Assembly: GCF_964204645.1 (NCBI RefSeq)
Contig: NC_134029.1
Coordinates: forward strand, 11,460,850 to 11,524,849
DNA length: 64,000 nucleotides
DNA from: Tubulanus polymorphus
Lineage: Eukaryota > Nemertea > Palaeonemertea > Tubulaniformes > Tubulanidae
Direction of reading: 5' to 3'
In this document: positions 22,901 through 37,900 of the stretch, one piece after another
Numbering within the stretch: the first letter of the stretch is position 1
How the letters are laid out: each line of letters begins with the position of its first letter
Notes under the pieces: generated by a model
Seen by the model: the letters and a program-made list of their open reading frames with translations, nothing else
Databases searched by the model: none
What the model was told of the DNA's origin: nothing
Program-made: the position numbers and the translations under genes

Positions 22901-25900
22901 CGAAATTTGAGATGTCGCGTGTTTCTTCGAGTTGGATCTGCCTTCTTCCAGAGAACAAAACTGTTGAAAGTTGCGATATCGATCAAATGCATAGCTAGTT
23001 TACGGTACCATTTGATTGTTTTACGATGCATAGCATAAGCTTCAAGCATTTGGTCCTTGAGATCTACGCCTCCCATTTGATGATTGTATTCGACAATTAC
23101 ATGTGGCTTGCGTATTGGCTCTTGAGTGGTGCGGTTGACTTTCCCAGTATCAACGATATGTTCATCATGATAGTTAGATAACATTCAAACATACTTTTTG
23201 TCCAACCAACAGAGTGCTAACAGTTTGTCTGAGCTTCTATGTGTAATGTCTCCTTTCACCAAGGGAATTTGTACCCCATTAGCATCATAACGATACTTCA
23301 GATCTTTGGGCATGTGTTTTCGATCAAGCCGAACAGTACCGACAGCATGAGTCGCACGTTGATATAACTCCAGAAAAAGAACAGGGCTCGTGTAGAAATT
23401 ATCTACCGTCAATTTGTATCCCTGATCAAGCAAACCATCCATCAAATCCATGACAACATCATAAGAAACACCATGCACAGACGCTTGATTTGCAATTTGA
23501 TCTTGTCCGGTATATAACCTGTATTTCCAACAGTACCCAGTGCTACTTTCGCACAGCTCATACGACTTTAGTCCGAAACGTGATCGCTTTTTGGGTATGT
23601 ACTGCTTGAATATCAGCCTGCCCTTCCATAGCAAAAGAGCTTCATCTATTGACACACACTGTTCAGGGGTGTACATGCGTGTGAAACGGGCAGTAAGATA
23701 ATCAAAAAACGGTTTGATCTTCCATGCACGCTCACCCTCTGGTCGTGGAATATTATTATTCTGAAAATGTATCGCACACAAGATTTGTAAGAAACGATTT
23801 CTACTCATAATTTGCCCAAATCCTGGTGTTTCCAGAAGACTGTCTGTTGACCAATATGAATCAACTACTGGTTTTTCTACCAATCCAAACATTATTACCA
23901 ATGTCAAAAAGCGCCACATAGTCTCACGATCAATCGGTTTCCACTTATGCATACGTGCATATTTTTTATTAGCAGGCGTGGTTATTTTTCTCTCATTTCC
24001 ATATCGATTTGTTTCTCTCACCACAATATCAATAAGTTCATCGGTAAGGAACAGTTTCAAAAAATCCCATTCTGTAGCATCATTTGGTAATCGGAAATTT
24101 GGACCATGTTGTCCTGTAAATGGAAACGAGTGAGTTACCTGTGGGTCTCTTTTCCATTCTATTAGCGGTGGTTGATGAGGTTGATGACGATTTCTTCCTC
24201 GAACACCAGCTACACCACGAGCATGTCCACCACGGCCTCGAGCTTGGCCACGACCACGGCCTCGAGCTTGGCCACGACCACGAGCAACGATGCGTCCACC
24301 ACGTGCTCGTCCGCGTCCGCCTCGTCCATGGTCTCCACCGATATTACCATGAACAGCTGATCCATCGCTAGCTCCACTGTCGTCATCAGAATCTTGACTA
24401 CTAGGTAGGCTTACAGCTCCTGAAAAATAAATAACCAGAAATTCATGAGAATTTTGCCTATAACTTCAAGACCGTACTCGAAAACGAAAACACGGAGGAA
24501 TACAAAGAAATTATAGGTACCGTAAAGTAGGCCTCGAGCAATAATTCACACTGAAATGTGACACTGACATTATTCATGTTGAGAGTTGATGTGTACATAC
24601 CTTCAGATTCGCTGGCAGTGCCATTATCATCACTATGATCTAAATCCATAGCAGAAACCGACGGCGACGCTCTATCAGCATCGCTAGATTCTTCATCTTC
24701 AGCATCCTGTAAGGCCCTATCATCAGTATTATCACTGTCACTGACAACATCCTGATCACTGCCATCATGGAAATTGGCATTTTCACTTTCATTTCCGCTT
24801 GAATAACTAAAATCATCATCGTTTATTTGATCAACAACAGCTGCAAGATCATACCGTTTAGGTCTACGATTAGCTATGAGAATCTCACTCATACACATAG
24901 ATTGTATCCCTTGTCATCAAAACACCAGCAAATTCATGAAATTGCTTCCATTTCAAGTACGTGAATGTTTACTACGGTACCTATATATGCGTAATGTTAC
25001 TCGATACACAGTAGACCTTGCAAAGGCAGGTCGAATCCCATATACATAAATACCGACAATATCGGTACCGACATTCCGGGGAGAAACGGTGATACCGACT
25101 ATATCGGTACAGGCGGTCAAGGGGTTAACAATCAGTTATATAATACTTTATTCATATCTTTGAAGCGGCGCACCGGCAGCGAAAGCTCAAGCAAGGTCAG
25201 TCACGTAGGCCAATGATAACACGAAACATACCACGGTTTTGCCTTTTAAGAGCTTCTCTCAAAATAAATTAGAGGGACTGTAATGGACCATTTGTTGACA
25301 CTAACCTTTAATAAACTTCGTAATGGACTTCGTAATTCCACCCTATAATTCCACTATTCAATGATCGACGCGCAGCTTAAACATGGCGCCGCCATTTAAA
25401 ACGCTTGTCACAATGTATCTCTACACACATCAAAATCACACTTGAATTACAAGTGTTAACTGATGAGAAACAATCCAAACCTAGCAATTTGATTGGGAAA
25501 ATAGCAGCACTATAGTTGAAAAAAGTTGATAAATCACCTCCGACTGTCTAATCATTTAAAAAGCTTTGCCTTCACATGGAACTATTTCGACCTTATCACA
25601 GGTGCACTCTGCCGCCGTGATTCGCCCCTTCAACGATAAAAACTTTCCCACGGTCTTACTATCGGCATTTTCTAATAATATAGGGAAATATTTTTAAAAA
25701 GCGAAATTTCACACTCTGCATTAATGAGATTATAGTATTTATTCGTTTGACAAATCTTCCTCTGAACTCCCACCAACAAGTTATAAGTGGCAACACGAAA
25801 ATGATGTCATCGACTCACATAACACACATTACATCACAATAACACACATTACATGTGTGAAAGGAGTGAAAGACACACAAAACACATGTGATTCCAGCCA

Positions 25901-28900
25901 TCACACGTGTGATCTGTGTTGTGGAGCACATCACGTGTGTGAATAACACATGATTACATGTGTGATTCTGAAATACATGTGTGATTCTGAAATACATGTG
26001 TGATTGAGAAATACATGTGTGATTCACACATGCGATTGGCTCAACAACACAGATCACATGTGTAACCGCTAGGATCACACATGTCATTAGAATAACACAC
26101 ATGTGATTAACATCAATTATTCCAATCTGCAACACAGTGTGATCATTTCGGATATAGAATCCATTTTGGAATAAGAATATTACCATAACTGTACTCATTA
26201 TTTCAACATTTTCAACCCATGGTTAGATTTTACACTGCCGCCCCTACTGTGCAAAAACCAAGTACGAATGTTCACGGACTATTGAGTTTGTATTTTCAAT
26301 CATCTAAATAAATGAAATAAGGTTATTATACGTTTTAACATACGCTGTTGAGTTCTAAAAAAATATAAATATTCAACAAGAGCCCCAAGGGGCACTATGG
26401 TCAGCCATAAAATGGCAAATGATGCTTTCTGTGGGTTAAATTTGTCCAAATACACTCCCAGCTCGATAGACTAGTCAATCCCAGGCTAATAATTTACACA
26501 ATTCAATCGTGCTTTCATAGGTAGTACAGACAGCGACTGGAGCTGGCAGGAACAAATACCTCAGATAAATCTTTTCCCTTGGTCTTAGTGATTTGAATGC
26601 GGAATAGAATAGAATTTTCTGAAATTTGCTCAATAAAAAAATATTGAATTGGATTTGCTGTTTTACCTTGTTCAATGAAGTAAAATTGAATTTCGATTTG
26701 AGAAAAAGCTATTTTTCCCGGACTTTGCTCAAATGTCAATGATATTTTCTGTAATGTTAATAAAAACATTCCTCCTAAAAACCAAATCAACTAAAGATTT
26801 CACAGAAATCGATATTGAAATACAATTTTAGATCTTAAAATAAAACCCGAAAGTAAAACCGTAGACGATACCGCGGGTTCTCTTTCAAAATTCAGCTTCA
26901 TAGGGGTTGGAGAATGGATAATGCTCTAATGAATGATTTGTATGAATATATGCTCAGTTGCAGTCAAAGAGCCTTTACTCTAGAAGCCATGTCATTTAAA
27001 TTCACTCCATTTGTATAGTAACAGGCTCAGCATACGGCTGGCCTAAAAACCTTAGGCCATCCCAAAATAATGGTCTGTTCGTCGTAACCCCACCGACCTG
27101 ATTTCATACGTACCGAGTGAAAACTTTTTCCTCGGATTCATTGAAATAAATTTCATTTTTGATAAAAACGGCCGACTGACCGACCCAATGCTGATGTATG
27201 AGCTACGTATGTTTGAAGTCAAGTGTGCATCGTGTGAAAACATGCCTTGACGTGTGGCCTAGTTTTAAGCTTTCCCGGAAACTGGCAGTGTTCCAATAAG
27301 CTGCCATTCATTCTTAGGCACTTTTTTTCTAATTACTTGGATTTCGGATCCACCGCCCGGAATTCCCAGTCTTCTTGAATAAAGAAAAAAGTTTTCTAAT
27401 TTTTATGTCTGCTACCCGCCATAACAAAAAAACTGAAATAAGAAAAATATAAATCTTTTATCTCAGTTTCTTTTGGTTCCCCGCAAGTATTTTCTATCCC
27501 AGAGCGAAATTTTTTTTCAAATTGCAAGCAAATTACACACGTATTGCAAAAATGCGTTCGTTCGGTTAAGCTGACTGTGCCAGGACTCGAGCCCTCAACG
27601 GTATAACCCGCGACAAATAAATTGTGCTGTCATGTGCTGCCACTTGGCACTGAAACATGGCCTGTTTGTAAATTATGTATTGTTATTTAAAAACTTGACG
27701 CAACTAAAATACATGTGAAGCTTGGAATCTAATCAGCGTGTCAATTTAATTCTATTCTTTTTGGATTTATAAACTGTCTAGTGAAATGGTGTAAGTTCCA
27801 GTCCGTAATAGTCTGACACATAGTTGCGATACATCTATATTTAATAACAGGGTTTTACTGACTACTAGATGTAGATTGATTAATAGAGAGCCATTAGCTA
27901 TCCTATATACTTGAGATAAAACTGGAATTCTTACATGACTGGATTCTCGGCGATCGATCTGAAATCCAAGCAATTCATAAAACAGCTCAATACTTTGGAT
28001 TCTTAGATTCTTAACTGAAAAATGTCATTTTTAAATATTTTGTGGATTCCTGAAGAAATAGGTTAAAAAGGAAAAAGGTTTTTTTTTTTGTTCCACCCAG
28101 ATAAGTTTTTTTATTTATTTTTTCCCTTTACCCCACCAAAGATTTCCTCCCAAAATCCAGAAATCCAAGTAATTGAAAAAAGCACCTTAGTGACTATATT
28201 AAAACTGGTAACATAAAAGCGCGCATATATACTAAGTACTGTTTCATTTTGAACACAGAGATGAGCTTTGGACGATGTTATGATTTTAGAATTATTCTTG
28301 AAATTTAGGCTATTAGACAAATTTCCCATGCACAACGCAGATTTGTGATATTGTTACCATGTAAAAAGGTGATAAATTTGTTTTTTTTTGCCCAAAAATT
28401 TCTACCTTACCTACCGACTCATCCTGAAAACTTGAGTCGACTCTTATTACATGACAATTATTTAGGGATGGCCTAATATCTATATTTTCCTCACAAACCT
28501 TTTTTCACATTTTATGAATGGGGAGTGTTGAGACAAGATGGCCACCAATTGTGTAAAAATAGATTGATCAAAAAGCACTTCAGATATGTTAAACATCCCA
28601 AAAAACTCTTCTGATATTCTAAATATCCCAAAAAAACTCTTCCGATATGTTAAACATCCCAAAAAACTCATTATGAATTCGTATAAATGTTAAACAAATA
28701 ATTAAGATAAGATACAGGTCTTGGAATCCAGGTCAAAAATTATCTTTTTCGACAAAAAAGGACAATCGAACAAATTGTTTTAATGATCATGAAATTTTTA
28801 TCACTTTCCATGGAATAGTCATTGGCTTATGGAATTTATTTTGCATCTGTCGTCGAAAAATCAGTAAGTGACGAGAATATGAACTTCGCTAATACTAATA

Positions 28901-31900
28901 ATTTGCCACAGGCAAAGTGGTTTACCCTTCTACTATCTAGAAGAACGTACTATTTATAAATGTATTCATTTAGATTTTCACTTGCGTGGCTGTTAGTTTT
29001 GGTTTAAATATGTCCAGAAAACTATAAGGGCTCTAGGAAGCATGACACAAAATTTGATATTGGCTGTGTTTTAGCAATTCTTTGTATTTAGCATAAAAAT
29101 CCAGGAAGCCAATTAAACAGTTCCAGCCTTGAATGCAGATAGGCCTAGATGATGAGACAGCACAAATACTCATCAGAAACAAACAATAATTTATTGACTT
29201 TTTGAAATTGCTATATAATATATTTCTAGAACAAATAAACATTGAATATTTCATCATACGGGAGTCCCCTACAATTTTGAGGTTTCTGAAAAATGTCAAG
29301 CTCAAACATTCTGAACTGAATATTTTCTGAAAATAGATCAAAGTTAAGGTTAAACAAGAGCCCCAAGGGGCACAATGGCCAGCCTGTCAGATTTGCTTTT
29401 TATAAATGATGTAATCTGTTGGTTATATTTATCAATATACACTCCCTGCTCAATATCATTTACATAGTAAAATCGTGTGTTAACACAGACAGCAGGAACG
29501 AATGTAATATAGAAATACGAAGATATTGTATTGTTCAACGCCCCCTGGTGGCCATATACAAAAACCAATGAGCTTGAAACTCACCAAGATCATAGACCAT
29601 GTCATGAGCTACAACTTTCCAATTGATTGTGGTAGCAAAATATGCATAGGTACGAATGTAATATAGAAATACTAAGTTATTGTATTGTTCAACGCCCCCT
29701 GGTGGCCATAAACAAAAACCAATGAGCTTGAAACTCACCTCGATCATAGAACGTCATGAGCTACAACTTTCCAATTGATTATAGTAGCAAAATATGCTTA
29801 AGTATCAATTATGATGTGGAAAAACTTTTTTCCACCTACGAATGAGTACTGATGACTCCAAGATGGCCGCCAAGTGCGTCGTAATTGCCCGGTCAAAAAT
29901 ACCCTCTCGGATATAAAAGATCCCTTTCCAAAGAATACCCACTACAAATTGCAATGAAACATGGCATACCATTAGAAAGCTACAGTACTCAGAATTCAGG
30001 CCAAAATTGACATTTTTGGGAACAAAAAAGGTCACAGTACAGCCATCTTGAGTCCGATCGACCCAATTTTTCTCATGCCGATGGGCCCACGGGGGAAACA
30101 AATATATACGAATTATCAAGGTTATTGATAAAAGTGTCTTCAAAATTTCCCTCGAAAACTTCAAAAATGTGTAAAAAGTGCTGATTTTGGAGAACAACAA
30201 TGGCTGCCAGTCGGCCATCTTGAATCTGACAGGGCCAGTTTTTGGCCTGAAGATGTGTCTAGGGTAGATACACGTATAAACCAAATATCAAGACATTACC
30301 TTGAAGCCTCTTCAAAACTTTGGAACTCTCACGAACTATCTAGATGGTTATCTCTCGACCTCAATAGCTTCAAGACCCATCTCAAAACAACTTTGTTCCA
30401 TGCAGCATACCATTAACTCTCGGAAAGCGAATTGTATTTAAAATTTGATTGAATTTGCAATATGGGCACATGGCTAATTAGCATATCAAGGTCATACACC
30501 CGATTTGGTAAAACCATTTTTTTCGCGAACCTTGCGCAATTGTCAAGGATGAATTTTCTGTAGAGCAAATAAAAATTCCTCCCAAACACCAAATCAACTA
30601 AAGATTTCATAGAAATCGATCTTGAAATACAATTTTAAATCTTAAAATAAAACCCGGAAGTAAAACAGTAGACGATACCGCGGGTTCACGTGAACACCTG
30701 ATTTCTGTAAACGAAATGTTGGTTGTGACAAAATTGTTCAGACGGTTTTAGGTGGTAATAAGTACGGAAACCTAACGACCATGGTCGACTTATTCGATGA
30801 AATCAGGCCTATGTGATATCCAAATTTTGACTTTTTTATTCTCCAGACCTCCCTGATATAGAAATAAAAAATTTTGGTGGTACGAAAGTGCAATCACAGC
30901 GCCGACGGGGACAGAGCCGTATCAGAGATCGGCGGAATGAAAATTGAGGTGGACGAACACGAAGAAGTAGGCTATTGCGCTACTTGAATCACGAAAACTC
31001 CTGGCGCGGCCCCGACCGGATTTCAATATCACTCCAAAATTCAAAGAAACCTCGAAATAACACTTCCGGTAGATATCCGCGGCTGCCCAACCGGGAAACT
31101 TATTTGTTTCAATAGATATTGATAGGATCCATCATCTTCACGCGTCAAGGGATTCGAACCCACTAAGCTAAAGCCATGCCAGAATCGGGTCGGGCCAATC
31201 ACAGCGCTTGTAACAAACCACATTAGGCTTCTGTGGAATTTCCCAGTAAATGGGCCAATCAGCGAACACGTAGCGAACGCGGAAGTATTGTCGCGTGTTG
31301 ATACATGACGTCATGCGCAAAAGCGCCAGTAATGAAATCGCGATAATTCACGTGAACAGCTGCTGATATTTTCAGATAAACCAATCACAGGGAAGACACA
31401 ACTTCCTGATTGGCTGATAAAAATTGAAATTTTCCCGATTTAACTTTCGTGAAAAATGCAGAAAACATTTTTATGAGACCCTATTTCAAAATTCTGCTCG
31501 CTACGATTCCGAGAATGGATTACGCTTAAATACGTGATTTGTTCGAATATACCCTCACTTGGCAAGCAAAAGAGCCTTTTGTGTGGAAACCATGTCATTT
31601 AAATTCGCTCCATTTGTATAGTAATAGGCTCAGCCTACGGCTGGCCTAAAAACAGAAAATGTCAAAACTTTATTGGCAATAAACTGTTTTTAAAACGGTA
31701 AATTTCCCATTCTAGAAGATCTAAAAACCTTTTGTATTTGGAATTAAGTGGACACACTCCACTCCTTCGCTTACCCAGATACCGTAATGTATATTACATA
31801 AATATACATTATTGTAATGGTTTTACGTCAAGAAACAGCGATTTTACCAGACCTTAACTTAGTTATATAATATTTTAAGGTTACCTTAAAATATTAATGT

Positions 31901-34900
31901 AAGTATCCATCAACGAAGTATATAACGAAATTAAAAGAGGAGCACACTTATTTATAGTTGCCACAGAAATAGTTCAAATGATTATTCACAACAATAAAGC
32001 GTTCCTGATGAAGCTTATTTCAATTAAAACCTTCTTTATTAGGAACAGAAAGCGTATGACAGTATTTACAATACGCGCTAGGAGCGCAGTAGTGTAGTGC
32101 GCGGTAATATGTGAATACAGAGTATACATACACTTTGTCATGCACTGAGGATTGTATGTACGTTAGATATATGGATTACACACCAGCTGATTAACGTAGT
32201 GCACGGTTTTTAACGTGTATGGGCTGTTTCCACGAAGAATGCCAATATACTGAGAAAACATCGACAAACACAGTAATTAGCCTACGGAAATAGCAAATTA
32301 AAAAGTGCACACAAATGTGTGGAACCAATTAACTCTCATTTCAACAAAAACGATTCCAAACATTTATCGACTGCCTCTCTCCAAAAACGAAGTTGTCGCT
32401 GCCGGCTAGGGCTGGCACCATCGTCTATTACTTTTTCAAAAAAATAATGTATTTTGTAGTCAAAATAAGACAATGACAAGACAAAGCCAAGCTAGGACTA
32501 TGAAAATTGCCGCACTTAATAAGTTCGAGATACTAACTTAGATAGCCGACTCCATTATAATCCTCACAAATGAACGAACTATAAGCGAACCTAGGTCAGC
32601 ACGAATGTCAAATGAATTGCTCGCCATTTTGTGACTCCCAAAATTATGTCACAGGTGCCGAAATTCCCGGAAATTCCGGCCTGACCTCCGCGCATCAATT
32701 CTACTTGCTTCACGATAAAAGACAACCCATTAGTATTACCACTAAATTTTGTGCCGTGATTTAACATACTCTTGGCAGACTGCCAACCAACAGCCATAAC
32801 ATATGTAAACCAAAAAGTCCATAAGGCAAAAAAATGATACTTATTTATAAAGGAGAACTGTATGCCTAAAAGTGACCCGGCAGGCAGCACTTTATTTTTC
32901 ATTTTTCCCATAAAAAGGAATGAAATTTGCCGTATTTCCATCAGGTGGCCTTTTTTCAAAGAATTCTATGAAACATAAAACACAGCAGTCATCTTCTGCT
33001 ATAATAGCTGATTATTCATAAGTGCATTTTCATGTCAAACGTGTACGCACTAAAAAATCAGCGTTACAGTATCACTATACATAGTAGTGTATACTATAGT
33101 CGTACATGCGTGCGTGTGTAACAGTCTAATGATTAGCTCTCGCGCCACATGGAGGCGTTATGTAAGTGAATATTCGCTTACACTCCAATGTCAATCAAAA
33201 CAATCAACGGGTATTAAAATGAAACAATACCTATGGCGACTAAGTGAAATAATTATATTCTCACCAGCAATAAGCATTTGGAATTAGCATGTGTACGGCG
33301 CCTAGTCCAATGAAACGTTCGGCATTTTGGCTTTCCCATAATCATTTCAATAGCGCCGGAATTCCCCGTATATCCCAAAAACAGCAAATCATATTTGCAT
33401 TTTTTATAACATCGATGAAAACATATTAGTGTTCATTCTACTACTCTTTAGATTATGCAGATCTGTTTGCTTTAAAGAGCATATGCCATAAAAAATAGAA
33501 TATTGTGTAAAATTCATTTTCAAATGTGATGTATTCACAAATATCAACTAGGGGTCCAGGAACACCATGCTCACTTGGGAAGTGGTTTCAAATGCTCAAC
33601 AATCTAACAATTTTAATATTCAACACCCCCTGGTGACTATATAAAAAACCAATGACCTCGAAACCTACCACAATCACAGAACATGTCAGCAGCTACGATT
33701 TTGTAATTGATTGTGATAACAAAATATGCCTCGTTACCAATTTAATATGGAAATACTAAGTTATTCTACTATTCAATGCCCCCTGGTGACCATATGCAAA
33801 ACCCAACGACCTTGAAACTCACCACAATCATAGAACATGTCATGAACTACAACTTTGCAATTGATCATGATAACAAAATATGCCTAGGTACCAATCTAAT
33901 AAGGAAATACTAAGTTATTCTACTATTCAACGCCCCCTGGTGACCATATAGAATAACTAATGTCCTCAAACCTCACCACAATCATAGACGATGTCATTAG
34001 CAACAACTTTGCAATTTATTGTGGTAACAAAATATGCATAGGTACAGATACAATATAGAAACACTAAGTTATTGTATTATTCAACGCCCCCTGGTAGCCA
34101 TATACAAAAACCAATTCCTCAAGACCTTGAAATTTACCAAAATCATAGAACACGTTATGGGCTACAACTTTCCAATTGATTGTAGTAACACAATATGCTT
34201 AGGTATTAATATAATGTGGAAAAACTTTTTCCCACCTACCAATGAGTACTGATGACACCAAGATGGCCGCCAATTGCGTCATAATTGGCTGATCAAAAAT
34301 ACCTGTCTCAGGTATAAAACATCCCTTTCCAAAGAATAACAAATTGCAATGAGAAATGGCAAACCAGTAGGAAGCTATAGGACCCAGAATTCCAGCCAAA
34401 ATTGACATTTGTGGGCACTAAAAAGGTCATAGGATGACCATCTGGAGTCCGATCGACCCAATTTTTCTTATGCTGATGGGCCCTTGAGGGATTCAAATAT
34501 ATACAAAACATAAAGGTAATTAATCAAAGCGTCTTCAAAATTTCCCTCAAAAACTTCAAAAATGTGTAAAAAGTGCTGATTTTGGCGGACAACAATGGCT
34601 GCCAGTCGGCCATCTGGATTCTGATAGGGCCAGTTTTTGGGCTGAAGATGTGTCTAGGGTAGATACATGTGTAATCCAAATATCAAGTCATTACATTGAA
34701 GCGTCTTCAAAATTTCCCAAAATAACTGGATTCCGTCTACGGACGGATGGATGCTAAGACGGATGAAAAGTGAACGCAATAGCCCGCTGGGACTAAAGTC
34801 CCAAGTGGGCTAAAAATGGACCTGGTTTGAATTTTAATTACTGAGAAATGTGACTTTCACATCGGCAATTTCAGCACGTGCTCACTGTTATTGTTAATCT

Positions 34901-37900
34901 TAGCAGGTGCGTGTTTCTGACGTCCTCTCTGACAAACGCTCACGGCTTCCAATCATTTCACTAGACATTTCATGCGATATTTTACCATTTTGGAGTGATT
35001 TGAATTAATAAACTCTTACCATTGTATAGTGTTGCTATCATTGTATACGACATGATAATCATATATAAGTGAGTAGCGCTGTAGGTCAGTGAATACGGTG
35101 AACAAATGGTGTTTATTATATCGATTATACATAGGCTACGCGTACTAGCGCGCACACGTGCTTGTGTTGTCATAGTTAACATCATAAATAGCACCACCCG
35201 TGGGTTGAATATGAACTATACGCATGGAGTGAAGGATAAATAGATGACTATTCCACTAACTAATACGGCTAATTCGTGCTCCTTTTTTCAAAAAGTCACA
35301 TCTCAGGTCGTTATATGAATACTTAAGTTTCTTCTGGCTAAGAAATCGTGGAAAGTACAATTTTGATGGCATTTGCCCTTTAACAACTGGGCACTACGGT
35401 GAGACTTGATGCCTCGGACAGTGGTAGGCAGGAACAAATACATCATATCGATTTGTTTTGCTTTAAGCTTTAGAGTGATATATGGCTGGTTATATGACCA
35501 ATATCTATCACTCTCAAACTTTCAGACTTTTTGATAATAATTGGACTGATAACAACTGAAAATCGATTAATAACTTTATTTCATTCAAAATAATAATTGC
35601 CCATGGGCCAAGTGGTGTTGTTACCACAGCCTTATGAAGTACAGAGATGAGATGATAAGTCGACTTTCAAAATACCAATACACGATAGAGGGATGCAATT
35701 TGTAATATACGAGTAGATTTGTTGACGGTCAAAAGAATGAACCGTAGCAGCCACATCGGCGCAAATCCAAGGACAGAGCTGCGATACAGCGCCGATTATG
35801 ATTATCAGTAAAGCCAGACCGGTTCCATCACGCGTGTCATGACTGCCCGAACTGTGTCATGACAATGAATGGCGATTACTTATATCCTAAACAATATTAG
35901 TTCACCTGTTCAGTGTTTTCTATGTGCAAATAGAGTATTGCGTAAAAAATTCATCCGAATATTCATACCCATGTTTTATTCACCAAAATAAGCACTGGTG
36001 CACCAAAAATCAATTTTAGAATGCAAAATATTTTCAAATTAATATTTCTATTTTCATACAATATAGATTTAGAATACAAGAATACAAGTTTGGCAAGGAA
36101 AATGTGTTACTAAACAGTCTATCGACGGGACTCCGTAGCAGGTGCGCGTAACTCTGATTGGTTGTTGCGATGCATAGGGAACCCTGTTAATGAGGAATCT
36201 CCAGACCCGACTGTTGCTACGAAATAAGTCTGCAGCAAATGAATAAAAGCACGCCACACTGCCACACAGCTAGGCGATCATTTCGGTCAAACTGTAAAAA
36301 TATAAAGCTTTCACGACCATTGTCTGCAAACTTTCAAACTTAAAGACTCCCACTGACATTCCCAGCACAAAACAAGGAATTTAAGACCGCTACGGTACCG
36401 ACCCTTGGTGCAAGGTAAAAATGGTACGCTTTGGTTCGCGGTGTACATACACTACACGATGCCTACATGCTGGTAATGACTCTCGCGTTTGTCGAGAGCT
36501 AAAAAGTACAGGGTATGGTAAGAAGTTCTTACTGTTTGTCAAATACCATTCTACTAGGCCTGAAGGTCTGCAAGATGTTGGATAATTCCTACCTTCCTGT
36601 TTCTCCAAATTTTTGAGGGTACATCAACTATTCAACTATTTTTCTAAATAGCCAGAATGGAAACAATAAGCAAGAGACTATGCCTAGTTTAGCTGCCAAA
36701 CCTAGGATCATTCCTAACTACCGTGGCTTTTTCTCCCGTGGCTACAAAGCGTTCTATAGAAAAAGCTTTAGTAGATATCAAAGAAACGCCATTAGAATGG
36801 GAAGTTATGATTCAATCATGTGAAAATACTAATTAGGTGCTTTGAATTCACAAGAGGTCCATATGGTCTAAGATAGTGTTTGAAATTGAGTGGATGCATG
36901 AGGAGATGTCAGTTTTATCAGTGAAGCAGCCTCTGTAGCTCAGTGAAATAAGGCGTGATGCTGTTGCTGCTCCACTATCAGTGATGAGTCTTTGAATACC
37001 ACGTTTTTGAAGAAATTAAGTAAATATGTCGCGGCAATATTTACAATCTGTCCAAAATCGGCAATTGGCCACGGCAATCAAAAATTGCTTCCAACGCCCC
37101 TGTGAGTGAAAAGTCGGTTCGAGTCCTGCTGGCTGCTTACAGTGTGCGGGCAACACTTCAAAGGCAGTCCCGTCGTGAGGTTAAAAATGAATAATCCAAT
37201 AGGGAATAGTCTTGGGAAACCAAGATCCAAGCGACGTAAAGCCAAACACAAACAAAACAAACAAACAAAACTAATTCAAGTTTCCAGGGTTTCCCTGAGG
37301 CTCATTTTGTACTGTTAAACAGACATTTTCCCCCAGCCAAAAGTCGTCCTATTTTTGCCAAATCCTGAAAGACATTTTCCCCCAGCCAAAAGTCGTCCTA
37401 TTTTTGCCAAATCCTGAAAGATTCTTTGAGGGATTTTGAAAATAAATTGATTATTCCTTCTCTTAACACTTTCAGTGCCAAACGACGTAGATCTACGTTT
37501 TTACTAAAAATGCGTCGAGTTCCGAACGATGTAGATCTACGTCGAAATCTTAAATAGCCACAGGGTTTTACCCGCTGGTCTATTTCTATCACAGTTAGTA
37601 CACAGTCGTTTCTACGCGCCTGACATAGACATACTAATAGTACATAGACACACTAATTATAGTAGGCGATCAAGATAACGCAAAATTGGAAGGCTTACAG
37701 CAGGTGAAGCCGCGGAACTTTTGTTGGATTCTGACTCCATTTGGATTTGAACGAGGACTCTGATACACAGTCATCGAACATGTTGTTCCTCGAGCTCGTG
37801 GTCGTGGCAGAGGTCGTAGGCAGGCCAGGCCTACCTTAGCAGCTCAAAGGGCAAATAATCAGTGGGGGCCAGCCACTAGGCAGCCTGTAGTTCAGCTATT

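Larger units (their letters stand above)
22107..25128 (-). mobile_element. piggyBac transposon, nearly intact, 3.0 kb
   Basis: TTAA at 22107-22110 and 25125-25128 flank perfect 13-bp terminal inverted repeats CCCCTTGACCGCC / GGCGGTCAAGGGG. Just inside the right end is a subterminal TACCGAC..ATATCGGTAC inverted motif, repeated. One transposase gene fills the minus strand. It sits in the LOX giant intron in the same orientation as the host gene. Confidence 0.95.

Noticed and set aside
24125-24145. A second intron in the piggyBac transposase (GTAACTC...TTTACAG)
   Set aside because: The stretch is in frame and encodes VTHSFPFTG, the expected piggyBac core start, and is too short for an intron.
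24120-24371. Plus-strand His/Glu-rich open frames
   Set aside because: They are the antisense of the Arg-Gly block of the piggyBac transposase.
25845-26115. p53-family binding sites in the CATG palindromes
   Set aside because: ACACATGTGT does not fit RRRCWWGYYY, since the third purine position is C; E boxes fit better.
25815-26198. 127-codon Cys/His-rich open frame
   Set aside because: It is the translation of the CATGTG minisatellite; the Cys-His pattern comes from the repeat and has no zinc-finger spacing.
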